64,000 nt of DNA from Entoloma clypeatum. Taxonomy: Eukaryota; Basidiomycota; Agaricomycetes; Agaricales; Entolomataceae. Numbering within the stretch: position 1 is the first letter of the stretch; the number at the start of each line of letters is the position of its first letter. This document shows positions 10,000-20,400 of the stretch, in pieces. Position numbers and translations under genes: made by a program. The notes beneath the pieces were generated by a model. It had not been told where the DNA came from and did not search any database. It worked only from the letters and a program-made list of their open reading frames with translations. The stretch is from NCBI GenBank assembly GCA_963565915.1, contig OY751487.1:310001-374000 (forward strand), given 5' to 3'.

Positions 10000-11743
10000 T
10001 CATGCGCGCGTTCGAGCCTTCAGCGGCTGGGACTCATCGACGAGGTTCTCCAGGGCATCGATAACTTGGATGTAAAGAGGCTCATCCTCGAGACGTTTTC
10101 TAAGGTCAACATGTTGTGTTGTTCTGTAGCTGACTTGGAACATATCGTTGACGATGCCCTCATTGGCCTCCCAGTCTGGGCTGACTGTCCAGCCACTTCC
10201 GTCATCTTCGGTATGAGGTAGGCCTTTGTACTGTCGGCTCAGACCATCTGCGATGTTTGTAATTCCAGGTACGTGGCGGACGTCAACAATTCTATGTGCT
10301 AGAACTCCATCTTGCCATCTGGCATGAGTAGCTGACAGTTTTTCCAACACGAGCACATCGCAAAGTGCTTGGCAGTCGGTCTCTACCTCCACGGGAGAGC
10401 CATATACGATGTCCGAGAACTTGTCAAAGGAGAATTTCAGCGCGGCGAATTCTAAGAGGTAGGGTTTATACTTCCTTTCTGTTGTAGACGTTCTTTTCGA
10501 GGCAAATGCGATTGGATGTCGTCTTGAGACGACTCGTCCGCAGGGCAATGTAGTTGACACTTTCTGGCACAGAACACCTGCGAACGCGTCTATGCAGCCA
10601 TCTGTGGTCAGTATGAACGGGGTCCCATCGAACCTTGGTGCAACGAGGACTGGGTCCGAAACAAGGATCTGTTTCAGTCTGAGGAATGTTCATGTGTGTT
10701 CCTCCGTCCAAACCTCTTTCAGTTTGTATGCTCTCATCATACGCTGGTAGGTGTTCTTCTTGGCGCCTGCTGGTACACCAACCCCCTTGAGAATATCCCG
10801 CAGGGGTGCCTCCATGCGTGCATAACCTTGTACGAGGTCGCGGAAATATGATGTTAGTCCTAGGAATCTGTCCAAGTGAGAAGCGTCGCCTGGTATCGGC
10901 CAATTGACTATAGCACTCAGCTTGGTTGGATCTGGTGAGACCCCTCTTGGCCCTACGATTGACCCCGCAAATACCTCCTCTGTCATGAATAGACGGAGTT
11001 TACTTGGGGACAGCGAGAGGTGTTCTCGCCGTACTCGTTCAAGAATTTGGCGGAGTTTTGTCATACCCTCCTCAAATGTGTCTGCCGCCGAGCCACCGTC
11101 GTCTACGAAAAGCTCGAATGTCCCATCTGTAATGAGATCGTGAGTTTTTGTCGCCATCATGTTGCCAAACTCAGCAGGTGCTCCCGTAATCCCGAACGGC
11201 ATTCTCTTATATGCCCAGTATCCTCGGCCCTCAACGTAGAAGACCAGATACGGTTGTGAGTCCTCATCTACGGCAATGTGGTAAAAGCCTGCTGCAAAGT
11301 CAAAAACGTGTAAGTAACAGTGGCCAGATAGTCTCAGTTGCTTAGCTCGTATATCGCCTTGTTGTACTGGCGCAATCTGCGTGATTTTGTTGACGTCGTG
11401 AAAGTCCTGGCATATTCGCCACTTGGCTGGTTTCGCTGCTTGGTTCAGCTCATCATCTGCAGCTGGTCTTGGTGGGAGATCAGGAATCGGGTCAAGGCCA
11501 TGGGCAATGCACTTGTCGTTGAGCCTGTGTTTCAGCTCATCAAGTGCAAGCCCGCCTCCTTTGTGGGCTTTCTGCGCGAGAACGGTCAGTGCTACGCACC
11601 GGACCTTGCTGGGGTGTATTTGTCATATGATGTCAGCCGCTATCATCTCGTCCAGGCTCTTGTTCAGATAGGCTTTCTGGGCTGGGTTGTACGACCTCTG
11701 CGGTATCTTCGTGGGTAGCTTGGTGTCATTCGGAATGTTGAGC
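10000..11743 (-). pseudogene. Gypsy reverse transcriptase and RNase H
   Basis: RT carries KWRICQDFHDVNKIT, HVFDFAAGFYHIAVDE, KRMPFGITGAPAEF and the active site ELFVDDGGSAAD (FVDD box) near 11120-11080, followed by FLGLTSYFRDLVQGYA. RNase H-like sequence (10560-10000) has EVETDCQAL and DVRHVPGITNIADGLSR. A frameshift separates RT (ending about 10690) from RNase H. The FVDDGG form and the tail suggest a lineage distinct from the chromoviruses GI and GII. Confidence 0.82.
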
Positions 11744-12508
11744 TTATGTTTGTATCCTATCCTGGTACTGCGTTGACTTCACTAATTGCCAAGGCAAAGC
11801 AGTCTGCAAATTCGGTGATGACTGCCTGTACTTGCCTTTGTCCGACACGTCGGGCCCGATACATATAGCCTGCAGGATCTCCGTGATACGCTCTTTCTTG
11901 AAAGGGTTCGTGTTCCTGGTATATATGTCAGTAGCCTCTCGAACGACGTTTATCTTTGCCACATCTTGTTCGTTCTTTGTGTTCGAAAGCGTCTTGACCT
12001 GTTGTGAGGCTTCTGATGCAATCGTTACTGTGTCATGTTCATAGTTGTGAACAGCCTTGAAAGCTCGCAGGAGCGGTTTGCCGAAGAGGATCTCCCATCC
12101 TCCTTGACTGTCGAAGACCTCCAGATGTACCTGGGCCCGTATGCCTGCTACCTCCATCGTGCCACGCCACGTTGCATGAGAGCGGACGATACTGCCGTTC
12201 GCCATTCGCAGAAGTCTCTCCGATGGCCCCCAACCGTGCAGAGATGACTTGATGCGGCGGTATACCCGGAGATCTAGCGCGCCCACCATGGCGCCTCCAT
12301 CGAAAAGTGCGGTTATCGGGACCTTGGTCTTCCAGGCACCACCTAGGAAGACGTTGTGGTAAAACAGGTTTTCTGCCTCCCATCCTCCTTTCAGATGAGG
12401 GAGGACGTCGTCGCCAACGGTGTACAAGTCGATAATGGTCGTGTTACAGGTGCTATCGAGTACATGATCGTGGAGACGGGACGGCAGTATGGTTGTGTGT
12501 GCTGACAA
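11744..12508 (-). pseudogene. Gypsy aspartic protease
   Basis: Retropepsin-like: VPITALFDGGAMVGA (a D-G-G in place of the usual D-T/S-G) and, about 75 residues on, GWEILFGKPLLRAF, the second conserved retropepsin strand. The frame differs from the zinc-knuckle frame upstream. Confidence 0.7.
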
Positions 12509-12534
12509 AGAAACCGGGGCCGCCCGCTCATTGC

Positions 12535-14342
12535 TTAGGCGGGGGCCCCTTCCCCATTTCCCTGCTCCGGTATCCCTCTATAGTTCCACAGCCATGCTTG
12601 CCCTTCGTCCACTCCTCCGACTGTGTTCACCTGGGCAGGTGCTACATTCCATCCAAGCAACATATATGCGAGGGAACACCAAGTGCGCTCCCTCGGGTTG
12701 AGTTGCTGCGCATTCGTGCAGGCGTTCTTCCTGTGTCCTTGCATTCCGCAGACGAAGCACTTGTTGGAGCAGATAGGGGCGCCAGCCGGGTGTAGCGGAA
12801 AGCCCATGTGCTCTGTGAGCCGGATCATTGGGTCTCGCCCATGCTGCGTGGCCCAATCCTCGAGCTGTCACTGATATGCTGCCAGGCCTTCGGCCGTGTT
12901 TGGATGCTGGGGCCATCTAGTGATGGTCGCACGAGCGGTGACTCTGCGTTCCTCAGTGATAGGTGCTCGGGTCTGAGGTCTGGGTCTTGGCGCCAGCGCA
13001 GTCGCTGTGGCAGGTTGACTTGTTGTGCGTTTGGGGTCGCGTTGGTGCTGAGGCGGCTCAAGGCTCTCGTGAGGGTGTCAACTGTTGGGGTGCTCGTGGG
13101 GCCCATGTTGTCCAGTCGAGATTGCAGCTGCGCAAGCTGTCGTGCAGTTCCTTTCCTCCCCTGCTTCTCCTTCTGATGTCTTTCTGCCACCTCCGCCAGA
13201 TACAGGACGTCGAGGTTCTTGATTGCCCTTGTAAACGTGGCCCAGTCTGTTTGCTCGGATGGGATCTTGTCGCAAATGACGTCGGGTAGGTTCTTGCGTA
13301 CTTGGTTGATATATGTTGCCTGTGTCGTGCATCCGAGGGCTCGTGTGTATGCTAGCGCTTTGTCGGCAAACACGATATGGGAGTACATGTCTTCGCCGCC
13401 GTACTTCTCTTTTTGCGCGAGGTTCTCGACGTCGAGCTTTAGCCCCAGTAGGTTTGCCTCGTTCTCTGCTGGTGACGTTCGTGTCTTTTCTACTGGCAGA
13501 AATCGTGCTAGGAACGCCATTTGGAACGACTCCCAGGTCCCGTAGTTGCCCTTCTCCGCCTCGTACCACTCGTCTGCCATTGAGTTGTACATGAGGTAGT
13601 CCCCGAACGTCGAGATCTTCTTCCCATCATCCATTATGTTCTGCTCCCCTACGTTCGCCCTGTACTTCTTGAGGAACTGTCCGGAAGTGGTGGCATGGCC
13701 GGGTTCACCCATAAACTCTGGGACGACCATCGCAGGCATGGTGTCAATTGGGTCTGCTGGTGATGGTGGTGGCGTGGGGGGAGGTTGGGAGCTTCTCGAT
13801 GGTGGTAGTTGTGGTGAGGGGGTTCTCGGACGAGGTTGTGGCAGTAACGTAGAATCTCCTGGCGGCGTCCACATTGCGGGTTGTAATATACCCGTGGTGG
13901 GTGATTCCAGAAGCATGTTGCGTCGCATGTGTCTTCTGAACGTGCCTTGTGTTACGAAAGCAACTGCGTTCATCAATATGTTGCTGAAGCTCGAGCTTGA
14001 GTTGGTAGGGCTTGTGGTTGGCATGTCCTCGAAGCTTCCCTGCCAGGACCAGCTCTGCGAGAATGACAATGTAGTGTTGTCGTTAAATGGATCCCCTGGT
14101 GAATAGTGAGAAGTCGGTGTCGTGTAGGGGTATTCGGGTCCATTTATCTCCTTCCTACACTCTGAGGGAAGGGTCCTCGTGTTAGCTGATGTTGATGTCA
14201 TACTCGGTGCTCTGGCAGATGTACTCGGTGCTCTTGGTGTCTCTAGGGGATCTCTAACTCCGCGTGTCTTGTAATGTTCGCTGACAGTGTTTCTTCTCCG
14301 CGCGTCTGGCGGGCTGCGTAAGAATAGCTCTCTCATCACCAT
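12535..14342 (-). pseudogene. Gypsy gag and CCHC zinc knuckle
   Basis: The first ATG of the internal region (14342) lies one base after the 5' LTR; the frame is also open back into the LTR. The capsid-like body (to about 12826) includes DKIPSEQTDWATFTRAIKNL and a long basic linker. It stops at a TGA overlapping an ATG (ATGA). The zinc knuckle CFVCGMQGHRKNAC (C-x2-C-x4-H-x4-C) follows in another frame (12828-12535). The overlap might be a frameshift site or simply decay. Confidence 0.78.
14326..14341 (-). promoter_or_regulatory. Probable tRNA primer-binding site of the gypsy element
   Basis: TGGTGATGAGAGAGC begins two bases after the 5' LTR in element sense, the usual place and TGG start for a site pairing with a tRNA 3' end. 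I cannot assign the tRNA. It overlaps the first gag codons. Confidence 0.5.
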
Positions 14343-14343
14343 G

Positions 14344-14482
14344 TGGAGAGGTGGAGAGGCTCTTGGATCGACAGAATGTGGTTCTCTCATTCTCTTGTGA
14401 TGATCTACTGACTGTTATGTCTGCATGCTGTGACCTGGCGCATCACGTGATCACGTGGGGTAGTGCCTCCGGCACTACTCCA
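14344..14482 (-). repeat. 5' LTR of the gypsy element
   Basis: 139 bp, partner of 8330-8468. Ends TGGAG/CTCCA; flanked by GCGG. Confidence 0.92.
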
Positions 14483-15543
14483 GCGGTAATTTCACCTGTG
14501 TCGATCTGTCGCTTGTGTTCTGTGTTGAGGGTGCTGAACTCATCATCGGTAAGCTTTCTCCAGTATGTTTTACCCGTTTTCCACCTCTTCAGAAGATTCT
14601 CAAGTTCATGCAAGGCACTGGATGCCGCACTGAGGTTTGCGAATGGGATTTTATCTGGCCAACCATCGATCTTGACTTTATATTGTGAAACAACCTTCTG
14701 CCAGTAATATTTGTATTCCATCTTCGCACCCTCATCATCGGCAACTCGCCCTGATGCATAGATTTAGAATTATGAACCAAAGTGAAACTCTCATGACTTA
14801 CAAAGTTTATCCAAGATCTCATTCTGAATCTCTGAACAAATAGCCAAAACACGCTGCTGGTGGTTTTGCTGATGATTTTGTGCAGCTCCTAAATATCTTA
14901 TTAGCGGCCTGACTCCGAAATAATTGCACCTTGAAACAAACCTCGTAATCCCTGCACAGCATAACCTTCCATTTTACAGAGGAGGTCCTGTGGGGCGGTC
15001 TTGCATACAACCTCTAGAAAGCCATCAACACCAGGGGATGCATAGTACATGTTTTTGAGGGGTAAGGTTGTCGTTCCACATGTTACCAGCAACAGGGCTT
15101 CAGCGCCTGTACGAGACCTGAGATTGTTCAACTATGTTGGTCAAAATACAGAGCCAGGGCAAACAAAACCATGAAAGTCAGTCACCTCATTCTCAACAGA
15201 GCTTATGGTGGAGACAACATCATTGATGCAGGCCTTCTTCAATGAGATACGTCTAGCTGTTGCCCGCGTAGCCTTCTGTGCCTCGAATTCCTGCATGATA
15301 TTTTTCTTCTCATCTCGGGTAAGAGAGTTGTATTGTTCTTTATGATTCTCAATGAGCGAAGGTAAAACCTCCTTTCCCTGAACACCTGCATCTAAGCCAA
15401 CAACATATTAGTGATAAATCAAGACCCAAAGCTGAAGGGATAAACTTGCCTTCATTCTCCTTGTCTTGAGATACTTTCCATATGAATGCATTCCATGTGT
15501 TGGTCTTGGTCCGTTTTTTCTTTGAGAGCTGACTCTTGCTCAT
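14483..15543 (-). pseudogene. 5' part of split Agaricomycete family gene (unknown function)
   Basis: Starts at 15543 (MSKSQLSKKKRTKTNTWNAF, basic). Exon 1 ends AATGAAG followed by GCAAGT and a cttag acceptor ~57 bp on, a textbook GC-AG intron. Exon 2 encodes GKEVLPSLIENHKEQYNSL and a helical KKACINDVV region. A 54-bp GT-AG intron follows. Exon 3 has NLRSRTGAEALLLVTCGTT. The last exon (14737 onward) has KIDGWPDKIPFANLS and GKTYWRKLTDDEF. This arrangement matches an Agaricomycete multicopy family I remember only as hypothetical proteins. The gypsy element at 8330-14482 interrupts the last exon after GEI. Upstream exons look open, so inactivation is mainly by the insertion and one stop downstream. 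Confidence 0.6.
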
Positions 15544-17119
15544 AACAAAGTACCGCCATCATCTTGGCACACGTAACCCGCTTATGCATCTCATTGACGT
15601 GCACTTTGTGCTTCGCGAGCACACAAGCCTTAACCATGTCGCCTCCATACAAAGCCAGTGTCCAACTGTCTGACTGGTTTCTTGCCTTGGCGGCCGCCCC
15701 TCCATCCCCCTCGCGGTGGGCTCCAGATGAAATGAAGGAAGTGAGTCTGGGGATGAGCGCAAGCGATATCACTATCACACACACAAACACCAAACACAAC
15801 AATGAAGACAGAACAAGTCTCGTGATGCGTACTTCTCAATCGATATAGTTTGGGGTGATGAGTGGGATCACTCAGGATGTGACTCTTCCAAAACAACAAT
15901 TGAATAACTCATTTAGCGATGGCTCAATAAGTCTCAAACAAGACTTAGAGATAGTTCTCAATAGATAATGAACCAAGGTTTGTGATTTCTGAACCAACAA
16001 GACTTCGCGAACACGATCTCAACTGAATACGAACACGACAATGACCAATACGACCGATAGATAACATGATTTGACGATTGACAAGTTCTCAATTGCGACT
16101 GACTTCTGATGCAAACCAAATGATCTCGAGGCTTCAATGATACTCGCGAATGACGACGGATGCACAAGACAAATGCTATCAATTCTGGGGCACAATCTAA
16201 CCCAACCTATCTACAACGAAACTACAAGATTTTATACATGAGCAGCAATAAATATAGAAAAGGGTTGCATGTGGTATTGATAAATGGTATCCAGTCAAGT
16301 GACCTTTGCTAAAGCCGTTTCTATGTGCCCATGTGGTAGACAATGCCACAGGTATGCCTTTTTCCCATATCTGAACCCCTACCGTGCTGGAGAGGCCACT
16401 ATTTCAATATCTTGGTTTTGCGATGCACCCAGGATAATGCCAATGAGTTACTGTGAGGTATCAGCTGCATCAATTAAGGGTTGCCTCAGTAAGCAAACAA
16501 TCAGATTTGATCTCTATCAATGCTCACCATAAGGCCACATTGATATGTTGTTTGATCTTGGTCTGTATCATCCAATGTCGTTTTGATATTCCCAATATGG
16601 ACAATTTGGACATGAAGCGAGGCACATGTTCACCTCAACATCACATATTGATGCTATCATAGAATTGCCAAAGGGGGGGCATCGGCAAGTTCACAGGCCT
16701 GAAAGGTCTTTAATCCCACACACTGCCAGTAATAGCTGGTTATTTTGACCCGTTACTTATTTGAATAAAGTATGTTGGGCATGAAAAACAGTGTGATCTA
16801 TTATTAAGAGGCCATCACTTCCCATCACCCACTGCATTGCTGTGAAAAGAACCCTTGGGACTGCATCATCAACAGTGATCAGCACCATCCTCCGCTTGCG
16901 CTCCCTCCCCCCGCCTCCTGCCTCCTGCCTCCCTCTGTCCCTTCTCTACACATGAGTTCAAGTCATGCTTAGATAATGGTGTGAACATCTATTTATTATT
17001 AGACTAGAGTAAGTCTGCACCGCTTTCCCTCTCCTTTCTCATCACCACACTTCCTCCCCCACTCCTCTCCATCAACAGTGGGCAAAGCTCCTTGGGAACA
17101 TCATCAACAGCCACCATTG
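15544..17119. other. Non-coding region left of Copia1
   Basis: No supported gene. A minus frame 15802-15452 lacks recognisable features. 16800-17119 is pyrimidine-rich with loosely repeated units (CATCATCAACAG plus CTCC runs) that resume at 23874 on the other side of Copia1, showing the element sits in a low-complexity repeat. Confidence 0.45.
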
Positions 17120-17468
17120 TAATGATGTAACCGACATAGGCAGCCCAAAGGGCTCTCAAGATGTAATGGTACGAAGGCATGAAGGAAGCTCCACTAACCT
17201 GGTAAAGAGTAACTAAAGATATTCTAGAAGCTGGACTAGCTTGTTAGTTAACTCAAAGAACTGGGGTGTTCAAGAAGTTAGGATTCATTGTACTAAATAC
17301 ATGGGTATTTATACTAATCCAATATGCGCACGGACCATTGTACAAACAATACATAAACAAGTCATGCGTCCGTGGTTATACCATAAACTCACATATATGG
17401 TAATAGTGACTTATAGTCACTTCTTGTGACAAGCACATAGTGCGACATATCTGGCGATATGTTCAACA
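17120..17468 (-). repeat. 3' LTR of Copia1
   Basis: 349 bp, flanked on the left by CATTG. It contains the same TATA-like TATAAATAC and the same start codon as the 5' LTR, but the downstream reading frame of the extra ORF is absent here. Confidence 0.95.
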
Positions 17469-17475
17469 CTCCCCC
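17469..17475 (-). promoter_or_regulatory. Polypurine tract of Copia1
   Basis: GGGGGAG in element sense, touching the 3' LTR and immediately following the gag-pol stop (TGA at 17478-17476). It primes plus-strand synthesis in LTR elements. Confidence 0.8.
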
Positions 17476-20400
17476 TCACTTAGAATCCCTGGTAGGTTTC
17501 GTAAGTGGAGTATAAGGCTCTTTAAACTCCATTCGGAGTAGAGCACGGAATTTCTCAAATTCCTGGCAACCAAGTGGCTTGGTAAACATATCAGCTGGAT
17601 TTTCTGTTCCCGGAACGAACCTTGGTTCGATCAATCCATCTTGAACTCTATCGCATATAGCAAAGTGATGGATTGCTATATGTTTGGTTCTGCCTTCAGT
17701 AACTGGGTTTTGCGCATTGAAAATCGCGCCTTGGTTGTCTACATGGAACGGCATTTTGGTAATGTCCTGTAGTCCAAGTTCTCTGAAGAGATGAGTAACC
17801 CATTCGCATTCCCGCGAACATTCACTGGCAGCAACCATTTCCGCCTCAGTGGACAAATGTGCCACTGTTTTTTGCTTGCGACTTTTCCAAAGAACAAGTC
17901 CTCCTGCAAGCTTAAGGAAATATCCCGATTGGGACTTTCTATCAGATGGGTCTGATGCCCAGTCTGAATCTGTCCATGCTTCAAAGGAAGCTTTGGATCG
18001 ACCATCATACACTATGGAATAGTCTTGAGTACCGACAAGATATCTGATAATCCGTAGAGCATATTTCTCATGCTCTTCGGAAGGATTTGCAGACATTTGT
18101 GACATTTTTGCAACTGCAAAAGCAATGTCCGGTCTCGTTCCAATGGACAAGTACAACAACGATCCAATGATCATTTGGTATCTTGTTTTGAGTGTGGGAT
18201 CCACCTCCCCCTCATTTGGTGCAGGGTAATAACCCTTTGGGAGTGGAGTGTCAGCAGCCTTTGCATTTTCTAAGCCAAAGCGCTTAATGATCTTCTTCAG
18301 GTATTCTGACTGATCGATTGTTACAATCTGCTTTTCCGAATCTTGTCGTATTCTCATGCGCAAGAATTCTTTAGCAATACCAAGATCACGACTTTCCCAT
18401 TTATTTTTAAAGTCAGATTTTATCTTGCGAACAAGATCTGGGTTTGATCCCATGAACAGGCCATCATCAACATAGATCAAAGCGATTATTAAATCACCTG
18501 ATTGTTTGTTGTGGTAAACAAAGACGCCTGAGTCAGTTCTACAGCGAGTAAAACCTAGCTTCTCCATTGATGCATTGAGCGCGATCCACCACGCTCTTGC
18601 CGCCTGTTTAAGGCCATAGAGTGCTTTTAATAAACGGATGACCTTCCGTTCTTGGCCTTTGACAACAAAGCCTTCGGGTTGATTCATATAGATTTCTTCA
18701 TCGAGCTCTCCATAGAGAAAAGCTGATTTGACATCTACTCCTTCAATCACCCATCCTTCAAGCGCAGCTACGGCGAAGAGGATCCAGATAGTCTCGAAAC
18801 GTATCACAGGTGAGAAGATCTCATCAAAATCGATACCCTCGATCTGTGAGAAACCCTTGGCAACGAGTCGTGCCTTCTTTCGTCCGTCAGTTTTAACATC
18901 GAATACCCATCGATTTCTGATGGTTTTGCGACCTTTAGGTAGGTCAACCAACTTAAAGACATTGCACTTCCGGAGGGCTTCTAGTTCCTCACGGCATGCT
19001 GCTTTCCATTCAAGCTTTTCCTTTTCAGGTAGCTTATTTATGTCCTTCATTTGCCAAGACTTTGGGTCTTGTGGAATTTCGTCATATGCAGGGATTGCTT
19101 TAGATAGCAAGTGCGCAAGCATTTGTGACTGTCCTCCCCCTTCCCTAATATAGAGTAATTCCTCCATATCTATATCCGGATTCGGATTGGAATTGTTCTG
19201 ATACATCTGAGGATCAGCGGAGCTAGTTGATGGAACAGCGCCAGATTGCTGGGGTCTGGTCTCCGATTGGGGATTATAGGCGTATCGCCGCGAATCCTCC
19301 TGAACGGTTCTGCTCCAATCACGCTGATTTTGACGCAAGGCCTCAGCCGGGTCATTCCCATAAACATTTCCAGGACGCTGGGGTATAACCCGAGTACGAC
19401 GAGGACAATCAGTTTGTGGACGATAATCGCCTGGTAAGGTATGATCATCGTTTGGTGCATCTATACGCACATGTTTCCCTGGATTGCGAGTCCGGGGAAC
19501 CCACTGCTGATTCTCAGCGGTGTCCTGTCTGTTTGTTCCATCAGAAGTCTGATTGGAACCTTTGGGAAGCTGACCAGTTTGGTCGCTATTTGTATCAGGG
19601 AGGTTATGATTGTCATCATGGGTTCCTGGATTAGACGGGTAATGTGAACCGCCAGGACCATGTGCATCATTGTCTTCCAAATGGAAATCGTCGGTTGGTA
19701 AATCAGACGGGCCATCATGTCCATTTACATCATCGTTTCCCATATCGTCTGATGTTGGATCATGGTATTGTGTTATCGAAGGTATTTTGTTCAATGTAGA
19801 ACATTTTGGGAACAGCTGTTCATCAAACATTGCTGTGACACCTGTGAAGACCACGTTGTTTGACATCCGCATAAACCGGTAACCTTTAGTTCCAGTTTTA
19901 AATCCAATGAAGATCATCAGCTCGGATTTAGCGGTGGTAGTACAAATTTCTTTCGGAAGAAAGACGTAAGCACCACATCCAAAAACGTGTAGGTTTGACA
20001 CATCAGGCTTTTCCTTTTTAAGGGACTCATACGGAGTAAGCCATCCATGTCTTTTCAATGGAGTTCGGTTATACAAGTGAAGTGCATGTTCTACCGCAAA
20101 TTGAATCCATATTTCGGGTAGGCAAGCATCATGCAACATAGCAAGTGCTTTATCCATTAAAGTTCTGTTAAAACATTCCGCTCGACCGTTTTGTTGTGGC
20201 TGGTGCGGCACAGTAACTTCACCCTGGATTCCCATCTCACGTATATCTGCTTGGAAAGGGACAAACTCACCGCCGCCATCAAAACGCCAAGTTTTAATTG
20301 TCGTATTGAATTGGTTTTTAACCATGGCATTAAAATCACGAAGTGCAGAGTGTGCATCAGATTTTAGTCTCAATAAAGAGATCCAGGCATGTGATGTGTA

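Larger units (their letters stand above)
8330..14482 (-). mobile_element. Ty3/gypsy-type LTR retrotransposon, full length, decayed
   Basis: Two 139-bp LTRs (8330-8468, 14344-14482; 3 mismatches) with TGGAG...CTCCA ends and a 4-bp target duplication GCGG (8326-8329, 14483-14486). On the minus strand the order is gag, zinc knuckle, protease, RT, RNase H, integrase: the Ty3/gypsy order. A polypurine tract (GATGGGGGAACC in element sense) abuts the 3' LTR. Frameshifts and at least one stop in integrase (TAG in the SPxVN motif near 9411) make it non-functional. There is no chromodomain; an acidic tail follows the integrase instead. Confidence 0.93.
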
